DNA from: UBA6022 sp032154105
GTDB lineage: Bacteria; Patescibacteriota; Saccharimonadia; Saccharimonadales; Saccharimonadaceae
DNA length: 64,000 bases
Assembly: GCA_032154105.1 (NCBI GenBank)
Contig: JALDYI010000003.1
Location: 1 to 64,000 of the forward strand
Direction of reading: 5' to 3'
The position numbers and the translations under genes were made by a program. Each line of letters begins with the position of its first letter. Positions within the stretch are counted from its first letter, which is position 1. Of the stretch, positions 49,870 to 58,164 are shown piece by piece. The notes below the pieces were generated by a model. That model was not told the DNA's origin. It saw only the letters and a program-made list of their open reading frames with translations, and ran no database searches.

Positions 49870-50775
49870 TTATACGAAGCTATCTACACCTGCATCTTTA
49901 GTCGGATCAAAGTTCCGCCTAGATTCATCATATTTCTTGCGAAGCTCTTCCCTTTCGCACAGAAGGCCATCCATATCAAATGCTTCCCTTCGGACGAGGG
50001 CAATCTTTTCATCAAGCTCGTGATACGCAACCTCTCTGTGTTCAAGATCTAATTGGCGTTCAATAGCTTTAATGTATGCTTCGATGAGGGGGATTTTTAT
50101 CTTGGCAAGTTCACTTATCTTGTCAGGATCATCAAGGCGCTCACCTCGATCTCCATCACCCAATCCAGCTTGAAGAAAAGGTCCTATCCCCCAGGATAGC
50201 GCCAACGCCGGACTGGCTTTGTAGTCATCGCCTGACTGATAATCGGTACCAAAGTCAATGACAGAGAATCCGTTCTCAGTGTCGTATATAACGTTACCAG
50301 GCTTAGGGTCGAAATTAAGGTTGCGCACATGCCCTTCTATGATTGTGCGCACATACTGGTCGACCTGCTCGCTCGTGATTCGCCTTAAATCCCCTGGAGT
50401 AATATCAGACATATCTGAACCTTTTATATACTCTGAAATTATTATATTTTCAGGTGAAGCCGCAACGATATGCTCATATCCACACATCCCCCACACGCGG
50501 CTATTTGCTTCGACTTCGTCATCTGCAATTTCTGAATCATGTCCTCTAGCAACGTTCGGCACTTTCACTACATATTCTTTATCATTTTTAGCGATAAGAA
50601 ATACGGCCCTATTCTGCCCTTTATTCACATAGGCATCATCTTCAATTTTGCCGTATCCAAAACCATGATATTTCTCGATGACTGGAGCGACAACATCGTT
50701 AAACGAATCATAATTCGCGTATATCCGCGCCTTAATGGCTTCATGGTTCGGTATTGGGTTTTCTGGGTTTGTCAT
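49870..50775 (-). CDS. Protein-kinase-like phosphotransferase
   Basis: A 301-residue protein with the parts of a kinase fold: a glycine-containing loop (NKGQNRAVFLI), the lysine in EYVVKVPN near residue 69, a glutamate in DDEVEANSRVWG, hinge NIIISEYIKG, a catalytic loop FDPKPGNVIYD near 155 (D, K and N kept, the usual H replaced) and the DFG metal motif in FSVIDFGTD. The C-terminal part is helical and charged. It may phosphorylate a protein or a small molecule; the substrate is unknown. It appears to be a single gene. Confidence 0.7.
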   Translation of the reverse strand: MTNPENPIPNHEAIKARIYANYDSFNDVVAPVIEKYHGFGYGKIEDDAYVNKGQNRAVFLIAKNDKEYVVKVPNVARGHDSEIADDEVEANSRVWGMCGYEHIVAASPENIIISEYIKGSDMSDITPGDLRRITSEQVDQYVRTIIEGHVRNLNFDPKPGNVIYDTENGFSVIDFGTDYQSGDDYKASPALALSWGIGPFLQAGLGDGDRGERLDDPDKISELAKIKIPLIEAYIKAIERQLDLEHREVAYHELDEKIALVRREAFDMDGLLCEREELRKKYDESRRNFDPTKDAGVDSFV

Positions 50776-50827
50776 ATTTTTTGTTTTTATAATTTATTAG
50801 GTATTACTATAGCAAAAATAACGTATT

Positions 50828-50858
50828 TTGTCAATATCCACCCCTGTTATGCTACAAT
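50828..50858 (+). promoter_or_regulatory. ychF promoter
   Basis: TTGTCA (50828-50833) and TACAAT (50853-50858), 19-base spacer. TACAAT ends eight bases before the ychF ATG, so transcription should start at or just before the start codon. Confidence 0.6.
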
Positions 50859-50866
50859 AGTTGTAT

Positions 50867-51943
50867 ATGAGTTTATCTATCGGCATCGTCGGCCTTCCAA
50901 ACGTCGGCAAATCAACCCTGTTCAACGCCCTCACTAACAATGATATTTTGGCGGCCAATTATCCATTTGCAACTATCGAGCCGAATACCGGTATCGTCCC
51001 TGTGCCAGATAACCGTCTGCAAAAGCTAGCAGACCTGTACGGATCAACGAGGCTCCTCCCTGCCACTGTCACTTTCGTCGATATTGCCGGCCTGGTAGCT
51101 GGTGCTAGCAAGGGTGAAGGCCTTGGCAACAAGTTCCTCGCTAATATTCGTAACTGTGACGCAATCGTTCATATCGTACGCGCCTTCCACAGTGGTGATG
51201 TTATCCATGTGTCAGACAAAATTGACCCACGTGACGACATTGAGGTTATCAACACTGAGCTCATCCTAGCCGATATGCAGACGATTGAAACACGCCTGCC
51301 AAAAATAGCCAAGGAAGCAAAAGCCAAGCCAGCTCTTCGCGCAAGCGCTGACTATCTTCAGGAGCTGCTCGATCACCTCAAAGCCGGCACTCCCCTCTCA
51401 AGCCTTAAAGAACTAAAGACAGACCTTATTAGCGACCTTCATCTGCTCACCGCCAAACCAGTCATTTACGCTTTTAATGTTGACGAGGACACTCTTGTTG
51501 ACGAAACCAAAAAAGCCGAGCTGAGTGCGCTCGTTGCACCCGCCCGAACATTATTTGTGTGCGCTAAGTTGGAAGAAGAGATCAAAGGCCTCACACCAGA
51601 GGATGCTGGCGAACTACTCGAAAGCTATGGAGTTAAAGAAACAGGCCTCCTTCAGATGATCCACGCTGCATATGACACACTTGGGCTCCAAAGCTACCTG
51701 ACTGCCGGTCCAAAAGAGGTGCGTGCCTGGACTATCAAGAAAGGCGCTACTGCACCGCAAGCAGCCGGCGTCATCCATGGCGACTTTGAGCGTGGTTTCA
51801 TCGCCGCCCAGATTGTTGATTTTGATGATCTTATAGAAGCCGGCTCGGAAGTAGCCGCCAAAAGTGCCGGTAAAATGCGCACCGAAGGTAAAGACTATAT
51901 CATGCAGCCTGGCGACATTGTTGAGTTTCGATTTAACGTCTAG
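50867..51943 (+). CDS. ychF: Ribosome-binding ATPase YchF (OBG family)
   Basis: YchF is a ribosome-associated P-loop NTPase that prefers ATP. The 358-residue protein has G1 GLPNVGKSTLFNAL, the G3 DIAGLVAGASKGEGLGNKFL region, a coiled-coil insert, a G4-like NVDED (NxxE/D in place of NKxD, as in the family) and the C-terminal TGS domain (TGPKEVRAWTIKKGATAPQAAG, then FERGFIAA). The start ATG at 50867 replaces an in-frame TTG at 50861 that would lie upstream of the likely transcript end. Confidence 0.95.
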   Translation: MSLSIGIVGLPNVGKSTLFNALTNNDILAANYPFATIEPNTGIVPVPDNRLQKLADLYGSTRLLPATVTFVDIAGLVAGASKGEGLGNKFLANIRNCDAIVHIVRAFHSGDVIHVSDKIDPRDDIEVINTELILADMQTIETRLPKIAKEAKAKPALRASADYLQELLDHLKAGTPLSSLKELKTDLISDLHLLTAKPVIYAFNVDEDTLVDETKKAELSALVAPARTLFVCAKLEEEIKGLTPEDAGELLESYGVKETGLLQMIHAAYDTLGLQSYLTAGPKEVRAWTIKKGATAPQAAGVIHGDFERGFIAAQIVDFDDLIEAGSEVAAKSAGKMRTEGKDYIMQPGDIVEFRFNV

Positions 51944-51953
51944 ATATGAAGAA

Positions 51954-51995
51954 GGGCGACACAAGTGCTTTTGGCACTCGTGTCGCCCTATTTTT
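51954..51995 (+). terminator. ychF terminator
   Basis: GGGCGACACaAGTGC-tttt-GGCACTcGTGTCGCCC followed by TATTTTTG, directly after the ychF stop. It ends just before the 3' end of the convergent sortase gene. Confidence 0.9.
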
Positions 51996-52003
51996 GCCTT
52001 CAA

Positions 52004-52705
52004 TCACTGAACGATGGTGGCCGTCACGACGGTGACCTGTTGCCAGACGTCGCCATCCTTGCAACCAATGAGTCGCAGAAGACGAGGATCAATATCCCAA
52101 ACGGGCGTCTTACCATCGGTCTCAAGGTCGTGCTTCGGATAGAAACTGACGTCGCTCACCTTGTATTTCACCACGCCTGTCGAGGTCGTAACCTCGATCA
52201 TGTCGCCTTTATGTGTCGCTGTTGAGAGTGCGTTGAACGGCCATTTCTCAAGCTCGGCGCTATGGGCGATTATGTAGGTCGTGTTATTTGACTGTCGCCC
52301 GGGCTTGCCGTAATGACCCAGCCAGTAACTCATCTCCTTCTCCTCCGGTGGAATAAAAGGACCAGTCGCCTGATTCATCGAGGCCACCGGCAGGTCAATA
52401 CCCGCCGCCTTATATACCAGCCTCAACGGAGGCGCAGCCAAAGGCTGGCTATTATTGTCCTGAGCAGGAGTAGATGTAGACGTCGGCAATGTCGTGGGGT
52501 GCGACACAGCCACCCGGGGCGACAAAGTCGGTGTCGGTGACGGGGTTGCCACCTGTACCGCTGAGGCTTTCGTCTCAGGCTGGATCGATTCCGTCGTCAT
52601 ATCAAGACCAATAAACGACGCAACAAACAATACAACCGCACCAAGAGGTACGATTGCGTCAATAGAAGTACGGCGATCCCTTCTGGGACGCTTTGCTTCT
52701 GACAT
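52004..52705 (-). CDS. Sortase family transpeptidase (class E/F-like), missing catalytic Arg
   Basis: The 233-residue protein has one N-terminal membrane segment (about 17-37), a P/S/T-rich linker (about 45-90) and a sortase barrel: LPVASMNQATGPFIPPEEKEMSYWLGHYGKPG, read across about residues 103-135, is class F-like, followed by the catalytic histidine in TTYIIAHSAELEKWPF and the cysteine in LRLIGCKDGD. The usual arginine (as in NYRDNVVV) is not found; the matching site reads WQQVTVV. It may anchor the LPHTG protein at 5599-7170, since no other sortase is in the window. Confidence 0.82.
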   Translation of the reverse strand: MSEAKRPRRDRRTSIDAIVPLGAVVLFVASFIGLDMTTESIQPETKASAVQVATPSPTPTLSPRVAVSHPTTLPTSTSTPAQDNNSQPLAAPPLRLVYKAAGIDLPVASMNQATGPFIPPEEKEMSYWLGHYGKPGRQSNNTTYIIAHSAELEKWPFNALSTATHKGDMIEVTTSTGVVKYKVSDVSFYPKHDLETDGKTPVWDIDPRLLRLIGCKDGDVWQQVTVVTATIVQ

Positions 52706-52797
52706 AATACATACCTCCCGGTAAATAGACTATGATTGGAAGAGCAAAATGTCGCAGTGCGACCTGACCATAGTATATCATATTTTTAGCTTTACGT

Positions 52798-53523
52798 CTA
52801 CTTGATGCGCCGTAGCAGATAAAAGCGCTCCTGGTTGCCCTTGGCACCCGCCACGTCACTGTCACGCTTGTCAACTACTGTAAAATATAATTTCGCCCAC
52901 GCTTCAAAATCCTTCAGAATTTGACGTCGGATCGAATCATTTTTGATAATTCCTTTATTCGTCTGATTCTTGCCTGCCTCAAATTGTGGCTTGAGCATGA
53001 TCGCAAACTGAGTCGCCTGAGTACAAAGATAGTTCACAAGGTGTGGCAATATCTCGCGAACACTAATAAATGACACATCCATGACGATAACATCTGGCTT
53101 GTCGCCCTCGATATAAAAATCGCGAATATCAGTTTTCTCATGAAGCTTGATCCGTGGATGACCTTTCAGGCTTGGATGGAGCTGATCGGTACCAACATCA
53201 ACCGCATAGACAAGCTTCGCCCCAGAGCGTAGTGCATAGTCCGTAAAGCCACCAGTGCTACTGCCAACATCGAGTACGACCTTATCTTTGAAGTCGAGCT
53301 TCAAGATATCCGACACGCTCGCAAGCTTAAGCCCAGCCCGGCTCACATACTGCTGATCGGCCATGAGCTTAATAGCACTATCGTCACGAACAAAATGACC
53401 AGGCTTGGTCACCACCTTGCCATCGACCGTTACCTTGCCAAGCTTAACCCAGCTTTCCGACTGTGAACGGCTGCTCGTGAGGCCCCTTTTTGTTAACTCG
53501 ATATCAAGTCGCTGTTTTGTCAT
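52798..53523 (-). CDS. tlyA: TlyA family rRNA 2'-O-methyltransferase
   Basis: The 241-residue protein has an S4 RNA-binding domain (RLDIELTKRGLTSSRSQSESWVKLGKVTVDGKVV read across about residues 4-38) and a FtsJ-type methyltransferase with VLDVGSSTGGFTDYAL (SAM site), AVDVGTDQLHPSL, DVIVMDVSFISVREILPHL and IMLKPQFEAG. TlyA methylates ribose in 16S and 23S rRNA. The start MTKQRLDIEL overlaps the upstream stop as ATGA. Confidence 0.93.
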   Translation of the reverse strand: MTKQRLDIELTKRGLTSSRSQSESWVKLGKVTVDGKVVTKPGHFVRDDSAIKLMADQQYVSRAGLKLASVSDILKLDFKDKVVLDVGSSTGGFTDYALRSGAKLVYAVDVGTDQLHPSLKGHPRIKLHEKTDIRDFYIEGDKPDVIVMDVSFISVREILPHLVNYLCTQATQFAIMLKPQFEAGKNQTNKGIIKNDSIRRQILKDFEAWAKLYFTVVDKRDSDVAGAKGNQERFYLLRRIK

Positions 53524-55247
53524 GGGTACATAATTCCTTCTACATCTCGGGTAATCTGCGCGATATTCTCCCATGAGCTGCCTTTTGTTAATATCGTCAT
53601 TGCGTAGGTTCCTTTTGGATGGTGGACAATACCTGTGTCATTGAGGTAGTCCCACAAAAAACCAACCTTGTCTTGCACCGTACCTTTACTACCAGCCGGA
53701 ATGCCTCGTCGATAGATTTGCCGACTCATCTTATCGAGCAAATTTGATCGATCATCGCCGCTGAGCAATGAACCGTTGTGAATGCCGATCATTAGACGGT
53801 TAAGATCGGCAGCCGAGGTCTGCGTGGCGGTAGGATTGGTAAATGTCGTAGCCCGGCTAATGCCACGGGCATATAAAAAGTTGTTGATATTTGTACGACC
53901 AAATTTCTTGAGCAACTCCTCGGCGCACTCATTGGCTGATACAACGATAGTCTTCTCCAGGCAGGCTGCCATGTCATAGCCTAAAATTGGGTCATTCCAA
54001 TGCACTTCACCACTGCGGATTTTATCGAATAATACAAGCGACAAGAGCACCTTGTAGGTGCTAGCCGACACTGTTCCCTCGTCTGCTCGTGCACCAACAG
54101 ACCATCCACTGCCATCAAGTTGGGTAATCGCGATGCGCGTATTTGAGCTCTTACCAACATAGTCGACGTACGCCTGTAGTCCGGCGCGTGACGATGAATA
54201 GCTTCGATCAAAACTCACCGGTGGCGTCACCGGATTCATGACGAGTTTGATTGTGGCCGAACTCGGCGTGCCCGCAACGGCCGCCTTCAATGCATCGGCA
54301 AGCTTCGCTTGATCTACACCTAGGCCACTAGCGGCGGTCGTGCGACCCACCTCAACTCCGTCTGTAAGCCTTGCCTTGACAGTACCAGGCTTAACGTCCA
54401 CCTGGCCAGCAATACGAGATGCATACGCCGCAACCGCCTCGTCTTTAATAATCAGCACCACCTTGCCCGCATCATCTATATCGGTCGAAAGCCACTTCGC
54501 AATATCGATCGGCTCAACAGCTATGCTCTTGTCGTTGCGGTCTTTCAGAGTGAGCTTATGTGCGATATAGCCCTCTGCCTGCGTGCGGACCGGTTCAATG
54601 TCTTTCATGCCCCGTTTCGGAGCGGTGGCTGCCACTTGCAGCTGAAGTGTCGTCTGCTTTCCAGTAAATGGAGTATACTGCATGCGTTCTCGGACGATAT
54701 CTGCCGTAACCACACGGCCATCATGCGACTCTGTTACGACAAGCTTGCCATCAGTAATAGTGAGTGCAGCATCTACCGGAGCTACTGTTATCTGCGAAGC
54801 TACCTTCTCGGCGTATTGCTTCAGCTGGTCCTGATTGAAATCAACCTGAAGATGACTAATATCCGGCTGACGAAATAAGATTGAAAATGGAATGAAACGC
54901 TGCCACAACGGATACTCAATAGCTTCATTCACCATAAGATCACTCTTTAGCTCAGCGCCGGCTTCGGCAAGTGGCGCCGTCGTCTGTTTATCACCAGATT
55001 GCACCGTTAGCGAGGCATCTTGAAACAGTGCATGAACCTTAGCCGATAGCACTTCTTCAGTTTGCAGTGCAATCGATTCACTACCCATCCGCGCAAGTGG
55101 CAATGCCTTCGACTGCGGATACAACAACTGCACCGCCACAACGACAACGAACACACCCGCAAGACCAATCAATAACCCTCGGCGATGCCGCTTTAGTACA
55201 CTCTTAATAGTATCTAGCCATTTCAAGTGCCTATCATTGATAACCAT
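53520..55247 (-). CDS. Exported class A beta-lactamase-fold serine hydrolase
   Basis: The 575-residue protein has an N-terminal membrane segment (about 24-45), two repeated middle domains of the YkuD-partner/PG-binding type (VDAALTITDGKLVVTESHDGRVV; VKPGTVKARLTDGVEVGRTTA) and a C-terminal serine hydrolase domain (about 345-560): SASTYKVLL gives SxxK, SANECAEELL stands at the SDN place and DKVGFLWDY at the KTG place. It probably acts on peptidoglycan or is a surface esterase; beta-lactam resistance is not implied. It is followed by tlyA with a four-base overlap. Confidence 0.82.
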   Translation of the reverse strand: MVINDRHLKWLDTIKSVLKRHRRGLLIGLAGVFVVVVAVQLLYPQSKALPLARMGSESIALQTEEVLSAKVHALFQDASLTVQSGDKQTTAPLAEAGAELKSDLMVNEAIEYPLWQRFIPFSILFRQPDISHLQVDFNQDQLKQYAEKVASQITVAPVDAALTITDGKLVVTESHDGRVVTADIVRERMQYTPFTGKQTTLQLQVAATAPKRGMKDIEPVRTQAEGYIAHKLTLKDRNDKSIAVEPIDIAKWLSTDIDDAGKVVLIIKDEAVAAYASRIAGQVDVKPGTVKARLTDGVEVGRTTAASGLGVDQAKLADALKAAVAGTPSSATIKLVMNPVTPPVSFDRSYSSSRAGLQAYVDYVGKSSNTRIAITQLDGSGWSVGARADEGTVSASTYKVLLSLVLFDKIRSGEVHWNDPILGYDMAACLEKTIVVSANECAEELLKKFGRTNINNFLYARGISRATTFTNPTATQTSAADLNRLMIGIHNGSLLSGDDRSNLLDKMSRQIYRRGIPAGSKGTVQDKVGFLWDYLNDTGIVHHPKGTYAMTILTKGSSWENIAQITRDVEGIMYP

Positions 55248-55270
55248 AGGACCTATTTTACCACTTATGA

Positions 55271-55831
55271 TTATTTTTTGCGTTCGCGGTATTCACCGGT
55301 GCTCGTATCGACGGAGATGATGTCACCAACTTTAATAAACGCCGGTACTTTGACGGTGATGCCTGTTTCGAGCGTTGCGTCTTTGAGGACGCTACTTGTG
55401 GTATCGCCTTTTACGACATCCTCAGAATACGTCACTTCAAGATATAGATTCTTTGGAAGCTCAACATTGATCACGCGATCGCCAAAGAACTGCAAGCTGA
55501 GCTCATCACCTTCTTTAAGGTAGCCTGATGCCGCATCAACGATATCAGCGTTAAGCTCAAACTGCTCAAATGTCGCTGGATCCATAAAGTAATAGAGGTC
55601 GCCATCAGTATATAGGTACTGAACAGTTTTAGTACTCACTTCGGCACGCTCGATCTTATCTTGACCCTTAAAGGTCTTAGGAATCACACTGCCATCAATA
55701 AGGTTTTTTAGCTTTACGTTCACAATGCTACCGCCGCGACCCATCACCTTTTGGTTGTAGTCGGTCACGCGGTATGGCTTGCCGTCAATTTGGCAAACAA
55801 CGCCCTTTTTAAGATCAGTTGGTTGGTACAT
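55271..55831 (-). CDS. efp: Elongation factor P with arginine at the modification site
   Basis: EF-P relieves ribosomes stalled at polyproline. The 186-residue protein has three OB-like domains: PTDLKKGVVCQIDGKPYRVTDYNQKVMGRGGSIVNVKLKNL reads across about residues 4-44, ending the KOW-like domain, and the C-terminal GDIISVDTSTGEYRERKK is the family signature. The loop tip is GRGGS: arginine where E. coli has K34. The start MYQPTDLKKG follows AAGGAAGGG; an upstream ATG adds 20 non-family residues. Confidence 0.94.
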   Translation of the reverse strand: MYQPTDLKKGVVCQIDGKPYRVTDYNQKVMGRGGSIVNVKLKNLIDGSVIPKTFKGQDKIERAEVSTKTVQYLYTDGDLYYFMDPATFEQFELNADIVDAASGYLKEGDELSLQFFGDRVINVELPKNLYLEVTYSEDVVKGDTTSSVLKDATLETGITVKVPAFIKVGDIISVDTSTGEYRERKK

Positions 55832-55912
55832 AGTGGAATAACCCTTCCTTAGAAATGCGACGTGACGCACATCGATTGATATGCGCCACAACGTTTTCTA
55901 ACAATTTATATA

Positions 55913-56116
55913 TTAGTTAGATGTCACGAATGGCATGAGTGCCAAGTGACGAGCGCGCTTGATAGCGACAGCGAGCTGACGCTGCTGCTTTGCTGAAAGA
56001 CCAGTCTTTGCAATTGGTTCAATCTGACCATACACGTTGATAAAACGCTGTAGTGTCTTTACGTCTTTGTAGTCAAAGTACGCAGGTGTATCTTTTTTGA
56101 ATCGCTTAATAGCCAT
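55913..56116 (-). CDS. rpsR: 30S ribosomal protein S18
   Basis: A 67-residue protein with the S18 pattern: FDYKDVKTLQRFINVYGQI, TGLSAKQQRQLAVAIKRARHLALMPF. S18 binds with S6 to the platform of the 30S subunit. It follows ssb in the usual rpsF-ssb-rpsR order. Confidence 0.95.
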   Translation of the reverse strand: MAIKRFKKDTPAYFDYKDVKTLQRFINVYGQIEPIAKTGLSAKQQRQLAVAIKRARHLALMPFVTSN

Positions 56117-56138
56117 GATATTCTCCTAAAATTATTCC

Positions 56139-56585
56139 CTAAAAAGGAATCTCGCTTAAATCAATAGGTTTGTCGTCGATGTCTTCAATTACAACATCAT
56201 CAGACTTTTTGTTCTGGCTCTGGCCAGCGTTTGAGTAGCTCGATTGTCCACCTTGAGAGTCACCGTTAGGGCCGTCGAGGAATGTTACGTCCGTTGCAAC
56301 AACCTCTACCTTAGAGCGCTTCTTACCGGTTTCTTTGTCGTCCCAGCTATCTTGGCGAAGGCGACCCTGCACGAGGCAGCGACGACCTTTTGAAAGATAC
56401 TGGCTAACGAGCTCACCGAGCTTTTCCCAGGCTGTCACATCAAAGAAGTCAGCCGCATCTTCTTGACCACCGCGATCAACTGCAATACTAAAGCTTGTAA
56501 TTGTCTTACCGGTTGATGTTGTGCGCACTTCAGGGTCGCGAGTAAGGCGCCCCATCAAGATAACTTGATTGATTGACTTTGCCAT
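56139..56585 (-). CDS. ssb: Single-stranded DNA-binding protein
   Basis: A 148-residue SSB: OB fold with MAKSINQVILMGRLTRDPEVR, TGKTITSFSIAVDRGG, DFFDVTAWEKLGELVSQYLSKGRRCLVQGRL, then a flexible S/Q/N-rich linker and the acidic tip DDKPIDLSEIPF that binds partner proteins. It starts five bases after rpsF. Confidence 0.95.
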   Translation of the reverse strand: MAKSINQVILMGRLTRDPEVRTTSTGKTITSFSIAVDRGGQEDAADFFDVTAWEKLGELVSQYLSKGRRCLVQGRLRQDSWDDKETGKKRSKVEVVATDVTFLDGPNGDSQGGQSSYSNAGQSQNKKSDDVVIEDIDDKPIDLSEIPF

Positions 56586-56590
56586 GGTTT

Positions 56591-56941
56591 CTACTCCTCT
56601 TCTTTTTCGTCGTTAGATGCAGATCGGTTCTTAGCTTCTTCAAGCGCCTTGCGGCCCTTTTCGTCAACAGTGACAAGGAGGTAACGAAGTACTTCATCGG
56701 TAATGTTAAGTGTGTTGCTAATTTTTAGGAGCGCTTCAGCTGGAAGCTTCACGTCCATGTACACGTACACGGCAAAATCTTCGCGGTTGATCTTGTAAGC
56801 AAGCTTTTTCTTGCCCCAGTTGTCTTCGCGGATGATTTCACCACCATGAGTCTTGATAAGGTCACGAACTTTCGTAAGTGGTGCCTCGATGTCGACCTCT
56901 AGGTCAGGGTGAATCAGAACTGTTAGTTCGTATTCTTTCAT
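56591..56941 (-). CDS. rpsF: 30S ribosomal protein S6
   Basis: A 116-residue protein starting MKEYELTVLIHPDLEVD and containing IIREDNWGKKKLAYKINRE and the YRYLLV-like VLRYLLVTVDEKG; the C-terminus is acidic (NDEKEEE). It leads the rpsF-ssb-rpsR operon and has a strong GAGGAGG ribosome site. Confidence 0.95.
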   Translation of the reverse strand: MKEYELTVLIHPDLEVDIEAPLTKVRDLIKTHGGEIIREDNWGKKKLAYKINREDFAVYVYMDVKLPAEALLKISNTLNITDEVLRYLLVTVDEKGRKALEEAKNRSASNDEKEEE

Positions 56942-57008
56942 AGATTTCCTCCTCTGGAATCCTTTTGGATGCTTATGTCGCGCATAAGCCGAGTTAATAA
57001 CACCTGTA

Positions 57009-57037
57009 ATTATACTAGATTTTACCTGTTACGTCTA
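57009..57037 (-). promoter_or_regulatory. rpsF operon promoter and leader hairpins
   Basis: On the minus strand TAGACG (57032-57037) and TATAAT (57009-57014) are 17 bases apart. The leader then has two hairpins before rpsF: GCTTATG/CATAAGC (56971-56989) and ATCC/GGAT (56959-56970). In many bacteria S6:S18 binds its own leader; whether these hairpins do so is inference. Confidence 0.65.
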
Positions 57038-57150
57038 GATGAGATATCGCCCTCGCCACAACGCGGTCATGCTTGCAATAACTATTGATATCGGTTTAAA
57101 TTATCCTCGACAACCGTCACAATCCGCACATCGACAGAAAGTTGTTCGCA

Positions 57151-57525
57151 ATGACAACTACAGCAACGCTTGACCCTGTACTACAAGCCAATGGTCGACT
57201 GACCGTCGAGGAGTTCTACAAATTGGCACAAACCCTCGCCCAGCGACGGAGCCCGGCAGGCTACCTATCCGCCGAGCTCACACACTGGCGTGACGGCGGC
57301 TTCGACCCTGCCGAGCTGCGAAAGGATGTTCAGGCCTCACTGGAGAGTCTGCTCCGTTCGCTCGCCCAGTGGCAACTCCGCTTCGACGGCAATTACGAGC
57401 ACCTCCAGCGGACGCTGAAGCTCATCGAAGACGGCAGCGCCAAGCAGCATGGAGACGACACGGTCATTGCACGCACACTCGTAGACTGGTGCAAGAACTT
57501 CCCGGCATTCGTCGAGGAGTCCTGA
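57151..57525 (+). CDS. 124-residue hypothetical protein, GC-rich
   Basis: Unrecognised. The protein starts MTTTATLDPVLQANGRLTVEEF, is soluble and mostly helical, and ends DWCKNFPAFVEES. It has no membrane segment or known motif. Its codons are richer in G and C than the surrounding genes. It is a single gene between the rpsF promoter and an inverted repeat (57548-57577). An in-frame TTG at 57142 would add three residues. Confidence 0.6.
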   Translation: MTTTATLDPVLQANGRLTVEEFYKLAQTLAQRRSPAGYLSAELTHWRDGGFDPAELRKDVQASLESLLRSLAQWQLRFDGNYEHLQRTLKLIEDGSAKQHGDDTVIARTLVDWCKNFPAFVEES

Positions 57526-57547
57526 GTCCGTCACCCTAGAAGTTTAA

Positions 57548-57577
57548 GAGCCCGCCTCCTTCTTGGGCGGCGGGCTC
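57548..57577. terminator. GC-rich inverted repeat after the hypothetical gene
   Basis: GAGCCCGCC, a 12-base gap, GGCGGGCTC. It follows the stop by 22 bases and precedes the end of the convergent pilin gene. The U-run is poor on both strands, so termination may be partial. Confidence 0.6.
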
Positions 57578-57597
57578 TAACTATTTACAAAGAAATT

Positions 57598-58164
57598 TTA
57601 CCCAGCAAGGCCGAGTCGGATCCAACAGTTCGTTCGGGTTGATGAAGATGACGTATAGCCGGTCGTAGAACTTATTGTGTTAGTGACACTAGCATTTGAC
57701 ACATTCGGGACTCCACATGGCACATTCTGTCCATCGAGCCAAAATTCAAGTCGAATTGGTGCTGGATCACCGTTATACGTCGCGGTAGATTCATAGATAT
57801 ATTGGACACCATAGTTCCCTCCGACTGCCGGTTGTACTTGCTGCGGCGGAGTACCGATTTTTTTCAATTCGTTCATCAACGTAGTGTTGCCACCTGTATT
57901 TGCCGTCCCGGTACTATTTGTACACAGGTTATCAAGCGTGCCACAAGAGCCAAACGTCGTCGGGTATGTTCCATATGTTGCTGTATAACCATTTATCAGC
58001 TTCATGAGTTGACTAATAGCCGAGATACGCGCGGAATTATTCGCCCGCTGCTGAATACCGTTATAGGCGACGACAGTAATTGCTGCCAAGATGCCGATTA
58101 TCACAATGACGATCAATAACTCGACGATCGTGAAACCAGCGCCTTTCTTCTTATCACCTAGCAC
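57598..58164 (-). CDS. Type IV pilin-like protein (second cluster, 1 of 4)
   Basis: A 188-residue prepilin: leader MLGDKKKGAG, motif FTIVELLIVIVIIGILAAI, then a long helix (VVAYNGIQQRANNSARISAI) and a beta-rich globular end with two cysteine pairs (CGTLDNLC; CGVPN...TNCWIRL). It overlaps the upstream pilin gene by seven bases. It probably forms part of a second pilus or competence pseudopilus handled by the machinery encoded at 36.9-45.4 kb. Confidence 0.87.
   Translation of the reverse strand: MLGDKKKGAGFTIVELLIVIVIIGILAAITVVAYNGIQQRANNSARISAISQLMKLINGYTATYGTYPTTFGSCGTLDNLCTNSTGTANTGGNTTLMNELKKIGTPPQQVQPAVGGNYGVQYIYESTATYNGDPAPIRLEFWLDGQNVPCGVPNVSNASVTNTISSTTGYTSSSSTRTNCWIRLGLAG

Noticed and set aside
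53520..55247. Beta-lactam resistance gene
   Set aside because: The SxxK motif is present but SDN reads SAN and KTG reads KVG, and the large exported N-terminal domains point to a wall-related role.
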